From positions 1-21,924 of the forward strand of contig JAFCFQ010000002.1 of the NCBI GenBank assembly GCA_017608545.1: a DNA stretch of 21,924 bases, read 5' to 3'. Shown here piece after piece: positions 7,170 to 13,734 of this stretch (the stretch's first letter is position 1; every line of letters begins with the position of its first letter). The translations under genes and the position numbers were made by a program. Under the pieces are notes generated by a model. That model saw only the letters and a program-made list of their open reading frames with translations, was not told the DNA's origin and did not search any database. This DNA comes from Candidatus Aenigmatarchaeota archaeon (GTDB taxonomy: Archaea; Aenigmatarchaeota; Aenigmatarchaeia; Aenigmatarchaeales; Aenigmatarchaeaceae).

Positions 7170-7388
7170 TTAATCAACCTTATACATTTTCCAATCTCTT
7201 TTCCTAGATATGTTTAAAATATCTAAAGCATATTGAGAAGGCACTATAGCAACATCTTCTTTTATTTTGCCCCCTCGAAAAGACAAAATTTTTTCTAAAT
7301 AACTTTCATCTGCATTTCCCTTTTTAAAAATCGAATACATCTCTACACCATATTTACCATTTAGTAGTAAATATATTAAACGTGACAT
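7170..7388 (-). CDS. Unknown 72-residue protein upstream of tfb
   Basis: No family recognised. The 72 residues have a hydrophobic start (MSRLIYLLLNGKYGVEMY), a mid-section with DESYLEKILSFRGGKI and a basic/aromatic end (SRKRDWKMYKVD), and are predicted to be a small soluble alpha/beta protein. Its TAA is separated by one base from the tfb ATG, so it is very likely cotranscribed and translationally coupled with tfb. A minus-strand TTTAAATA at 7410-7417 places the expected transcription start at or near the ATG at 7388, i.e. leaderless. A second AT-rich stretch closer to the ATG is too near to be the TATA box. A start further in (ATG of residue 17) cannot be excluded. A regulatory role on tfb is only suggested by position. 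Confidence 0.55.
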   Translation of the reverse strand: MSRLIYLLLNGKYGVEMYSIFKKGNADESYLEKILSFRGGKIKEDVAIVPSQYALDILNISRKRDWKMYKVD

Positions 7389-7409
7389 TAAATATTTATA
7401 CCTTATCCA

Positions 7410-7417
7410 TATTTAAA
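7410..7417 (-). promoter_or_regulatory. TATA box for the small ORF-tfb operon
   Basis: Minus-strand TTTAAATA, 22-29 bases upstream of the ATG at 7388, the spacing expected for a leaderless archaeal transcript. It lies in the 81-base divergent gap shared with the histone gene. Confidence 0.5.
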
Positions 7418-7428
7418 GCTTTCGGTAG

Positions 7429-7437
7429 TTTATAAAG
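7429..7437 (+). promoter_or_regulatory. TATA box for the histone gene
   Basis: Plus-strand tttataaag lies 33-41 bases upstream of the histone ATG, predicting a leader of about ten bases. A second TATA-rich run (7449-7462) is only 8-21 bases from the ATG and would start transcription inside the gene, so the distal element is preferred. The AT run may instead help melting. Confidence 0.5.
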
Positions 7438-7469
7438 GTTTTTCTCCCTATATAAATATATAGATTTTT

Positions 7470-7670
7470 ATGCTTCCTTTAGCATCCATAGAAAGAATAG
7501 CAAGAAAAGCTGGAGTTGAGAGAATTTCTGCTAAAGCTGTAAAAGAATTGGCTAAAATTGTTGAAGAACTAGGATATGAATTAGCATTAGAAGCTGCCCA
7601 AGTTGCAAGACATGCTAAAAGAAAAACAATTCTTGCAAAAGATATAAAATTCGTTGCTGGTAAGTCTTAG
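7470..7670 (+). CDS. Archaeal histone (HMf family)
   Basis: A 66-residue single histone fold, the usual length for HMfA/HMfB-type proteins, which dimerise and wrap DNA into chromatin-like filaments. The N-terminus (LPLASIERIARKAG) and first helix/loop match the family; the central helix is VKELAKIVEELGYELALEAAQVA, and the family hallmark RHAKRKTILAKDIKFV closes the protein. There is no N- or C-terminal tail. It starts at the only sensible ATG, giving the family-typical start. Its TAG stop abuts the stop of htpX on the other strand with no spacer. Divergent from the tfb operon, so a general transcription factor and the chromatin protein share one 81-base promoter gap. Confidence 0.97.
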   Translation: MLPLASIERIARKAGVERISAKAVKELAKIVEELGYELALEAAQVARHAKRKTILAKDIKFVAGKS

Positions 7671-8495
7671 TTATCTTATTTCCTTTGCTAGTTCTTTCAA
7701 TCTTTTCACACGCTCAGATACAGGTGGATGAGTCATGAACAATTTAACAAAGCTGTCTCCTTTAAAAGGATTCACGATCCACAAATGAGAAGTTGCACTC
7801 GAACCTCTCATAGGATTTCTATTTACAAAATCAGATATTTTTTCTAAAGCAGAAGCCAATGCCAATGGTTTCTTAGAGATAAAAGCTCCTGTATAATCAG
7901 CTTGAAATTCTCTTCCTCTGCTTATTGCAAGTTGAATGAGCATTGCAGCGAATGGAGCAAATATTATTAAAGGAAATAATAAAATATTCCCATTTTCTCT
8001 GTCTCTAGAAAACATACTCCACCATGCTATTTGAGCTAAATAAGAAATTGCACCTGCAACTGTTGCTGCTATGGTTGATACTAAAGTATCTTTATTTTTG
8101 ATGTGCGCTATTTCATGAGACAAAACCCCTTCTATTTCATCGTAATTTAAATTTTCTAAAAGACCTTGAGTAACTGCTATTGCTGAATTTTTTGGAGATC
8201 TTCCTGTCGCAAATGCATTTGGAGTATTTTTTGGAATAATATACAATCTTGGTTTTGGTATATTAGCCTCTTCAGCTAGCTTTTCTACAATAGAATTCAA
8301 TTTTTCATTACTTAATGGCTTTGCTCCATAAATTGATAAAACAATTTTATCAGAATACCAATAAGAGAAGAAGTTCAAAATTAATGCAAATATTAAAGCA
8401 ATGGTCATTCCAAAAATAAAAAAAAAAAAGAAGCCTATAGCTAATAAAATTCCTGTTAATAAACCGAGTAATGCAGCAGTTCTTAAAAAACTCAT
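7671..8495 (-). CDS. htpX: HtpX-like membrane zinc metalloprotease
   Basis: A 274-residue M48-family protease, close to the usual HtpX length, which degrades misfolded membrane proteins with its active site in the cytoplasm. Two N-terminal transmembrane helices (about 7-27 and 29-48) are followed by the catalytic domain with HEIAH (H127, E128, H131) and the third zinc ligand in GREFQAD (E196). Two further hydrophobic segments lie at about 137-160 and 172-192. The substrate-groove sequence NAFATGRSPKNSAIAVT (about 93-109) and C-terminal THPPVSERVKRL are also typical. A run of 12 A on the plus strand (8418-8429) encodes part of a five-Phe stretch in the first membrane helix. Divergent from eIF5A across 68 bases. 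Confidence 0.95.
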   Translation of the reverse strand: MSFLRTAALLGLLTGILLAIGFFFFFIFGMTIALIFALILNFFSYWYSDKIVLSIYGAKPLSNEKLNSIVEKLAEEANIPKPRLYIIPKNTPNAFATGRSPKNSAIAVTQGLLENLNYDEIEGVLSHEIAHIKNKDTLVSTIAATVAGAISYLAQIAWWSMFSRDRENGNILLFPLIIFAPFAAMLIQLAISRGREFQADYTGAFISKKPLALASALEKISDFVNRNPMRGSSATSHLWIVNPFKGDSFVKLFMTHPPVSERVKRLKELAKEIR

Positions 8496-8533
8496 GATTG
8501 ATATTTTTAGAATTTGAAGTTTTTAAGCTTAAC

Positions 8534-8540
8534 TTTATAT
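8534..8540 (+). promoter_or_regulatory. TATA box for eIF5A
   Basis: Plus-strand tttatat lies 24-30 bases upstream of the ATG at 8564, so transcription should start at or next to the start codon (leaderless). This supports the ATG at 8564 over an in-frame TTG at 8498 that would precede the promoter. Confidence 0.55.
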
Positions 8541-8563
8541 TTCTGTTTTTACTTTATTCTTTT

Positions 8564-8956
8564 ATGACAACCACTAAAGCAATAATAAAAAATTTAAAGC
8601 CTGGAAAATTCTGTGTTATAGATGGAGAACCTTGTAGAGTATTGAGTGTAACGACTTCTGCTCCTGGAAAACACGGAGGAGCAAAAGCAAGATTAGAAGC
8701 AATAGGGATTTTTGATAACAAAAAAAGGTCAATAGTGAAGCCTGCTGCTACAGAAATTGAAGTTCCTATAGTTGAGAAAAAGGTTGGACAAGTGATTGCA
8801 ATAATGGGAAATAATGCTCAAATAATGGATATGGAAACTTATGAAACCTTTGAATCAAAAATACCTGACGAATTAAAAGGAAAAGTAAAACAAGGTGGAG
8901 AAGTTATTTATTGGATATTAATGGGAAGGAAAATGCTTGTCCAAGTAAAGGGTTAA
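8564..8956 (+). CDS. eif5a: Translation initiation factor 5A (aIF5A, hypusine-containing)
   Basis: A 130-residue protein of typical archaeal length. aIF5A binds the ribosome E site and relieves stalled peptide-bond formation. The N-terminal SH3-like domain carries the modification loop SAPGKHGGAK, with K36 the lysine converted to hypusine or deoxyhypusine in the family; the C-terminal OB-fold domain follows from about residue 72. The ATG start gives the typical MTTTKA... N-terminus and matches the TATA box position. No deoxyhypusine synthase gene is in the window. Its TAA abuts the TGA of the convergent permease gene with no spacer. Confidence 0.97.
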   Translation: MTTTKAIIKNLKPGKFCVIDGEPCRVLSVTTSAPGKHGGAKARLEAIGIFDNKKRSIVKPAATEIEVPIVEKKVGQVIAIMGNNAQIMDMETYETFESKIPDELKGKVKQGGEVIYWILMGRKMLVQVKG

Positions 8957-10165
8957 TCATTCATATCTTAAAGCTTCCACTGGTTGTAATTTAGCAGCTT
9001 TTCTTGCAGGATATAAACCTGAAATAACTCCAACGACAACAGAAAACCCTAAACCAAGCAAAATCATTTCCCATGTTACAACAGTCTTAAATTCTACAGG
9101 CAACATTCCAGCAGCAATCACATTAACTATTTTAGAGAAAATAAAACCAAAAACACAACCGATAATTCCTCCAATAAAACCTAACAAAGCTGATTCTATT
9201 AAAAATATTTCCATGATGTTATAATTTGTAGCTCCAATTGCTTTCATGATTCCGATTTCTCTTGTTCTCTCTAAAACAGAAGTGAACATTGTATTTGCAA
9301 TTCCAACACCTGCAACTATTAAAGATATCGAAGCTATTCCTCCTAAAACAAAAGATAATATTGAGAGAATAGAACCTATCCTTTCAATTATTTGCTCACT
9401 AGTCATTGCCATAAAAGCTCCTTCTCCATATTCTTTGTCAAGTTTATTTTCTATAGATTTTGCTATATCATCTACTCTAGACACTTCAGAAGCTTTGGCG
9501 AATATCATAGATAAAGAGTCCTTTTCACCAGTTATATCTCTTAAAGTTTCGATAGGTATAATTACAGATTGATCATCTTGAGTGCTTCCAATAGATTTCA
9601 AAATTCCAATTACCTTTATTTTTTTATCTTTTATTTCAAGATAATCTCCTATGTTTATTTCTTTATCAAACGTATCTTCTGCAATTTTTATTCCTAAAAC
9701 AGCAACATCATCTTCATTTTCTTTAAAATATCTCCCTTCTTTAAGCTTAAATGACTGTAAATCAGAAAAAAACTTTTTACTATCCTTGGCAGGCAAACCT
9801 GCAACATATGTTGTTTTTATTTTGTTATCATATTTCACAGGAAATGTTTTAAATACTATTCCAATAGCCAGACTAACTCCTCTAACCCTCTCAATTTTTT
9901 TGACATCAGAATCTTTTAAACCTTCACCAAGAAAAGCTGTACCAGGCAAATTTCCAGCGTAGCTAGACATGATCATTATTTTATCAGAACCGAATTGCTC
10001 TAATTGTTCGGAAACAGACTCTCTCAATCCTTCTCCTATTGAAACCAAGCCTATAATAGCAGTAATTCCAATAACGATTCCCAATATAGTTAAGGCAGAA
10101 CTAACTTTTCTATGTCTAAGGCTATCTAAAGATATTTTTAAACTTTCTTTTATCAATCTAATCAC
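8957..10165 (-). CDS. MacB/FtsX-type ABC transporter permease
   Basis: A 402-residue membrane protein with the MacB architecture: N-terminal cytoplasmic helix (SLDSLRHRKVSSALTILGIVIG), first membrane helix at about 21-42, a ~220-residue extracytoplasmic domain, then three helices near 265-295, 318-347 and 362-385. The end GLYPARKAAKLQPVEALRYE is a hallmark of the family. These permeases couple cytoplasmic ATP hydrolysis to events outside the membrane and do not form a simple channel. The GTG at 10165 is preferred as start because it overlaps the upstream stop as GTGA; an earlier in-frame TTG at 10189 would overlap the neighbour by 28 bases. It forms an operon with the CARDB-like protein and ATPase. 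Substrate unknown. Confidence 0.9.
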   Translation of the reverse strand: MIRLIKESLKISLDSLRHRKVSSALTILGIVIGITAIIGLVSIGEGLRESVSEQLEQFGSDKIMIMSSYAGNLPGTAFLGEGLKDSDVKKIERVRGVSLAIGIVFKTFPVKYDNKIKTTYVAGLPAKDSKKFFSDLQSFKLKEGRYFKENEDDVAVLGIKIAEDTFDKEINIGDYLEIKDKKIKVIGILKSIGSTQDDQSVIIPIETLRDITGEKDSLSMIFAKASEVSRVDDIAKSIENKLDKEYGEGAFMAMTSEQIIERIGSILSILSFVLGGIASISLIVAGVGIANTMFTSVLERTREIGIMKAIGATNYNIMEIFLIESALLGFIGGIIGCVFGFIFSKIVNVIAAGMLPVEFKTVVTWEMILLGLGFSVVVGVISGLYPARKAAKLQPVEALRYE

Positions 10166-11289
10166 TTCTTTCTTTTCTTGTAAAACCAATAAGCTATTAC
10201 TAGAACAACAACTACAATTAAAATGTTAGTATAATCCATTGGAGCATGAGTAGGAATTGCTTCAATAGTTTTTTTAACAGAATATTCATTATCAAATTTA
10301 TCTTTATAGTTCAAAGTCAAATAAATTAGATATTTTCCAGAAGCCTTGGTTAAATCTTGAGGTAGTTCAATTGTTTCTGAATCATCAGGATCTAAACTTC
10401 CTATGTAAAATTCTTTTGAACCAAAATCTGAATAAGCGTTTACCGAAATGTATTCTGCTGATGCTAAACCACGATTTGCTATAGTTATTAAAACTTCACC
10501 TATATGACCATAATAAAAATTCTTATAAGATTCGACTGTAACAACAAAATCAACATTTCCAGACACTTTTAATCCGATGTTTTTAGTTTCTGTGTAATTG
10601 TTTGTTTTTGTATCATCATAATAAGAAAGAGTAATTGGTATTGATTCTATTCCTATATCTGCATCTGGATTTATTGTTATTAAAAATTTTAGGTTTTTAG
10701 ATTCTGAAGGTTTTAGTTCCTTAATTATAACTTCTCCTGTTGAGCCTGGCGTTGTAAATAAGTTTGTTTTATTCAATTTGACTTTTAAATCTCTTGCAGT
10801 GCTATCGCCTTTATTAGAAATATTAAAAGATAATAAGAAAGTTTTTCCTGGTTCAATTGTATCATTGAAATTAACATCAACAATTTCTAGAACAGGGTCT
10901 TTTTTAATTGTTATTGGTATGTAAAATGTTTTTTTGTATTCAGAATTGCGGTAATAATATTTTGCTTCCAAATAAACATAAGAAATAGTTGCTTCTGCAT
11001 TTTCATCAACTTTTATAGATATAGAAGATTGTTGAGATGTTGTTGCAGGCATGTCTCCAAGTTCTATTTTGTTACCTGAAATTATTTTAACATAAGGTCC
11101 TGGACTTGCGGTTAAAACAACTCCAGATAAATCAAGACCTGGATTCGTTACTGTTAAATAAATTATTAAATTACCACCCGGTCTTACAGCCGAAGAAGAA
11201 AGCTGCCAAGAAACACTTAAAGATATGTTAATGGCTTCTGCTATTCCTATTAAAAATAAAAATACTATTAAAATAATCAATTTTTTCAT
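10162..11289 (-). CDS. Secreted CARDB-like protein of the ABC system, C-terminally anchored
   Basis: A 375-residue protein with a clear signal peptide (KKLIILIVFLFLIG, likely cleaved after AEA at about residue 19), an all-beta extracytoplasmic region and a C-terminal membrane helix (about 351-370, ILIVVVVLVIAYWF) followed by KKRKK on the cytoplasmic side. The beta region appears to hold three repeated immunoglobulin/CARDB-like modules (about 20-128, 130-240, 245-345), each with 'pG..l.l...v.N.G.....v' style strands (LTVTNPGLDLSGV, FNISNKGDSTARDL, ITIANRGLASAEYI). It sits between the ATPase and permease genes. Position and topology suggest a role like that of a periplasmic adaptor (MacA analogue), but the fold is not MacA. 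A strong SD (AAGGTGAT) precedes the ATG. Confidence 0.8.
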   Translation of the reverse strand: MKKLIILIVFLFLIGIAEAINISLSVSWQLSSSAVRPGGNLIIYLTVTNPGLDLSGVVLTASPGPYVKIISGNKIELGDMPATTSQQSSISIKVDENAEATISYVYLEAKYYYRNSEYKKTFYIPITIKKDPVLEIVDVNFNDTIEPGKTFLLSFNISNKGDSTARDLKVKLNKTNLFTTPGSTGEVIIKELKPSESKNLKFLITINPDADIGIESIPITLSYYDDTKTNNYTETKNIGLKVSGNVDFVVTVESYKNFYYGHIGEVLITIANRGLASAEYISVNAYSDFGSKEFYIGSLDPDDSETIELPQDLTKASGKYLIYLTLNYKDKFDNEYSVKKTIEAIPTHAPMDYTNILIVVVVLVIAYWFYKKRKK

Positions 11290-11291
11290 TT

Positions 11292-11299
11292 AATCACCT
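11292..11299 (-). promoter_or_regulatory. Strong Shine-Dalgarno overlapping the upstream stop codon
   Basis: The minus strand reads AGGTGATT just before the ATG of the CARDB-like gene. GGTGAT is complementary to the conserved end of archaeal 16S rRNA (AUCACC), and the TGA inside it is the stop of the ABC ATPase gene. This couples termination and re-initiation. Confidence 0.7.
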
Positions 11300-11962
11300 T
11301 ACTATTTTTCCATCTTTTAATTTAATTATTCTTTTAGCATGTTTGGCTATTGAATTATCGTGTGTAACAATTAATAAAGTTGTTCCTCTTTCTTTATTAA
11401 GCTTTACTAAAATATCCATTATCTCTTTTCCAGATTTAGAATCCAAATTTCCTGTTGGCTCATCAGCTAGTATTATTTCAGGATCATTTGCTAAAGCTCT
11501 TGCTATTGCAACTCTTTGTGTTTCTCCACCGCTGAGTTGAGAAGGATAATGATAGAGCCTATGCCCTAGCCCAACTGCTTTCAACAATTCTTTAGCTCTT
11601 TCTTTGCGATTTTGTTTTTTTGAAAATATCATTGGAAGTTCAACGTTTCCTAAAGCTGTAAATGTAGGAATTAAATTAAAAAATTGAAATATGAAGCCTA
11701 TTTTTTCCCTTCTAATTTTAGCTAATTCATTACCACTTAAATTAGAAACATTTTTTCCATCTATAAAAATTTTTCCTTTTGTCGGCCTGTCTAAACATCC
11801 TATTAAATGAAGCATCGTAGACTTTCCTGAACCAGAGGGACCCATTATTGCCACATTTTCAGATTTCCTTATTTTTAAACTAACTCCATTTATGGCTTTT
11901 ATTTTAACTTCTCCCATAATGTATTCCTTTTCAACATTTTTTAGCTCTACTACAGATTCCAT
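11294..11962 (-). CDS. ABC transporter ATP-binding protein (LolD/MacB type)
   Basis: A 222-residue nucleotide-binding subunit. It has Walker A GPSGSGKST (41-49), Q-loop Q93, signature LSGGE (143-147) followed by TQRVAIARAL, Walker B IILADEP (163-169) with the DEPTGNLD variant typical of the LolD/MacB/FtsE group, and switch His H201. It should power the permease two genes downstream, with the secreted CARDB-like protein between them. The ATG at 11962 gives the family-typical start. The 33-base gap to ogg contains overlapping TATA-like sequences for both directions. Substrate not determinable: export of peptides, lipoproteins or envelope stress functions are all known in the group. Confidence 0.95.
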   Translation of the reverse strand: MESVVELKNVEKEYIMGEVKIKAINGVSLKIRKSENVAIMGPSGSGKSTMLHLIGCLDRPTKGKIFIDGKNVSNLSGNELAKIRREKIGFIFQFFNLIPTFTALGNVELPMIFSKKQNRKERAKELLKAVGLGHRLYHYPSQLSGGETQRVAIARALANDPEIILADEPTGNLDSKSGKEIMDILVKLNKERGTTLLIVTHDNSIAKHAKRIIKLKDGKIVR

Positions 11963-11969
11963 AAAAATC

Positions 11970-11975
11970 TTATAT
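11970..11975 (+). promoter_or_regulatory. TATA-like element in ABC/ogg divergent gap
   Basis: Plus-strand ttatat lies 21-26 bases upstream of the ogg ATG; the adjacent tctttaaaaac reads GTTTTTAAAGA on the other strand, about 16-24 bases upstream of the ABC ATPase ATG. The two promoters overlap within only 33 bases, so both genes are likely leaderless and may compete for TBP/TFB. Confidence 0.35.
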
Positions 11976-11995
11976 CTTTAAAAACTATTCTTATT

Positions 11996-12610
11996 ATGAA
12001 TGCTGAAATAAATAAACTTTTGGAATTTTATAAAAATAGAAAAAATGAAATAAGAAAATTTATTAAAAACTGTGATGTAAAAAATGATGAATATTTGTTT
12101 GGAGAACTATGTTTCTGTATTTTAACACCACAATCAAGAGCTAAAAATTGTAGAGAAGTTATTGACAAGTTAAAAAAAGATGAAAAGCTTTTTACAGTAA
12201 ATTTAAAAGAATTAAGAAATTATTTAAAAGGAGTAAGATTCCCCAATGTAAAAGCTCAAAGGATAATCGAGGCTAGAGAAAAGTTTCCTGAATTAAAAGA
12301 AATTTTAAATTCTGATCCAAAAAAACTTAGAGATTGGTTAATAAAAAACATTAAAGGGTTAGGATTAAAAGAGTCTAGCCATTTTATGAGAAATATTGGT
12401 TTCAAAGGTTTACCAATAATAGATGCTCACATTCAAAACTTTCTTAGAAAAATAGGTTATTGGAATAAAACTGGGAATTTAACAAAAAAGAAATATGTTG
12501 AACTAGAAAATAAATTTTTGGAATTAGCTAAGGAACTAAAAATACCTCCAGAAGAGTTGGATATTGCTATATGGCTTTATCAGTCTGGAGAAAAAGAATT
12601 TTATGGTTAA
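11996..12610 (+). CDS. ogg: 8-oxoguanine DNA glycosylase/AP lyase, archaeal type 2 (Ogg2)
   Basis: A 204-residue HhH-GPD enzyme that removes 8-oxoguanine and nicks the abasic site in base excision repair. It matches archaeal Ogg2: CFCILTPQSRAKN (about 39-51), GVRFPNVKAQRIIEAR (79-94), the helix-hairpin-helix IKGLGLKESSHF with catalytic K125, and the GPD-loop aspartate in PIIDAHI (D143). The M. jannaschii enzyme has K129 and D147, in matching positions. It lacks an iron-sulphur cluster, unlike Nth. The C-terminus (DIAIWLYQSGEKEFYG) matches the 'W....tGe.fk' end involved in 8-oxoG recognition. Its last four bases (TTAA) overlap the end of the convergent CBS gene. Confidence 0.93.
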   Translation: MNAEINKLLEFYKNRKNEIRKFIKNCDVKNDEYLFGELCFCILTPQSRAKNCREVIDKLKKDEKLFTVNLKELRNYLKGVRFPNVKAQRIIEAREKFPELKEILNSDPKKLRDWLIKNIKGLGLKESSHFMRNIGFKGLPIIDAHIQNFLRKIGYWNKTGNLTKKKYVELENKFLELAKELKIPPEELDIAIWLYQSGEKEFYG

Positions 12611-13038
12611 CCTCCAATCCTTCTCAAAGGAGATGCCATTATGAGATGTGCTATTTTTTCTACTAATTTGTTTTCATAAGCAATGAGATCTGTAGCAGTT
12701 ATAATTCCTACTAATCTTCCTCTTTCAATCACTGGAAGTTTTTTTATTTTATGATTTACCATAACATCTGCTGCCTCTTCTAAAGTGTTGCTAGGATTAA
12801 TTGTTATTAATTCTTTTGTCATTACTTCTTGAACTTTGACTTCTTCAGGATCTTTTCCTAAGAGAATAACATCTTCTATTATATCCCTTTCTGTTGCTAT
12901 TCCAACAACTTCTCCAGAACCTGAAACAACTACTAAAGAGCCTATTCTATTCTTAACCATTTCTTCAGCTAGAGTTTTAACTGTATCCTCAGGTCTAATT
13001 GTCTTTACATCAGTAGTCATTACTTCTTTTACTAACAT
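12607..13038 (-). CDS. CBS-domain pair protein
   Basis: A 143-residue protein made of two CBS motifs (about 1-60 and 66-125), each with VxEVMTxxxxTIxPxxT at the start and GIxTxxDI/L at the end. Such pairs form a Bateman module that binds adenosine nucleotides or similar ligands and regulates partners. There is no fused enzyme domain. An AAGAGG SD (13045-13050) precedes the ATG and the stop of the membrane protein gene is 11 bases upstream, so it is likely cotranscribed with it and may regulate it. The ligand cannot be determined. Its stop overlaps the stop of ogg by the palindrome TTAA. Confidence 0.92.
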   Translation of the reverse strand: MLVKEVMTTDVKTIRPEDTVKTLAEEMVKNRIGSLVVVSGSGEVVGIATERDIIEDVILLGKDPEEVKVQEVMTKELITINPSNTLEEAADVMVNHKIKKLPVIERGRLVGIITATDLIAYENKLVEKIAHLIMASPLRRIGG

Positions 13039-13044
13039 TAATTT

Positions 13045-13050
13045 CCTCTT
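13045..13050 (-). promoter_or_regulatory. Shine-Dalgarno site of the CBS gene
   Basis: AAGAGG on the minus strand, six bases before the ATG at 13038, is one of the clearest conventional SD sequences in the window and fixes the CBS start. Confidence 0.6.
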
Positions 13051-13697
13051 TATCTTCTTCTTTTCTTAATGTACTTTCTAGTATAATCTTTGGCAATATC
13101 TCTGATAACATCTTTTAATCCTAGACCAATCGCAATTGCTATTCCTAAACCAAATGAAGCAACTATTACAATCAATATCCAATTAATTAACTGTGTATCT
13201 ATGCCAACAAATGGTAGTGCCAATGCTATGGAAACATAAATTATTAGGAAGAATATTATGTTTCCAACAACATCTCCGTAGAAAGTTTTTGCATGCATAA
13301 CTTGTTCTTTTATGTAATAAGCTAAACTGTAACCGATTATAATAATAATTGTTGCTTCTACTGCACCTGCCAAAAAACTTATAGCACTTGTAATTAATGA
13401 TGTCAATTCTGGAACGTTTAAGAAACTTGCTGCATATAAAATGAACAAAAGGTATATTATCCATCTAGTCAAAACTGAAAATATGTCTGAAAGTTTCATT
13501 TTAAATTTGTCTTTTTCAAAAATGTATTGGTCTAGCTTTATTTTGGCTAAGAACTGTTTTACTATCCATCCTGCAAATTTTCCTATTAAAAATCCAACTA
13601 ATAAAGCTATCACTGCCCAGAGGAAATTTGGTAATCCCATCACGAAGTTATACCAAATACTACTCCATATTTGTTGAAAGTAATACATACTTACCAT
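13050..13697 (-). CDS. Membrane protein with mechanosensitive-channel-like TM helices
   Basis: A 215-residue protein with about five hydrophobic helices (about 23-46, 75-95, 100-128, 145-163 and 168-192). Two helices are of the 'conserved TM helix' type found in small MscS-related proteins: FLWAVIALLVGFLIGKFAGWIVKQFL near the start and FGLGIAIAIGLGLKDVIRDI near the end. The glycine/alanine-rich latter segment resembles the pore-lining helix of MscS, but the beta domain that follows it in true MscS is absent; the protein ends in a basic tail (YIKKRRR). An ATG nine bases downstream is an alternative start. The downstream CBS protein could gate it by ligand binding (inference). Channel activity is not established. 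Confidence 0.75.
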   Translation of the reverse strand: MVSMYYFQQIWSSIWYNFVMGLPNFLWAVIALLVGFLIGKFAGWIVKQFLAKIKLDQYIFEKDKFKMKLSDIFSVLTRWIIYLLFILYAASFLNVPELTSLITSAISFLAGAVEATIIIIIGYSLAYYIKEQVMHAKTFYGDVVGNIIFFLIIYVSIALALPFVGIDTQLINWILIVIVASFGLGIAIAIGLGLKDVIRDIAKDYTRKYIKKRRR

Positions 13698-13717
13698 AAA
13701 ACTTTATTTACTTGCTT

Positions 13718-13727
13718 ATTTATAAAT
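13718..13727 (-). promoter_or_regulatory. Palindromic TATA box in the cca divergent gap
   Basis: ATTTATAAAT is a perfect palindrome 21-30 bases upstream of the minus-strand membrane protein ATG, fitting a leaderless start. It is only 8-17 bases from the cca ATG at 13735, too close to serve cca; a tttattta at 13703-13710 (25-32 bases upstream) is a better fit for that gene. Confidence 0.5.
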
Positions 13728-13734
13728 CTAATCG

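Noticed and set aside
8498..8563. TTG-started 22-residue extension of eIF5A
   Set aside because: The TATA box at 8534-8540 lies inside it and the ATG at 8564 gives the family-typical N-terminus.
9246..9962. Two plus-strand frames of 103-108 codons inside the permease gene
   Set aside because: Ser/Ile-rich antisense translation of hydrophobic permease codons; no start signal or promoter.
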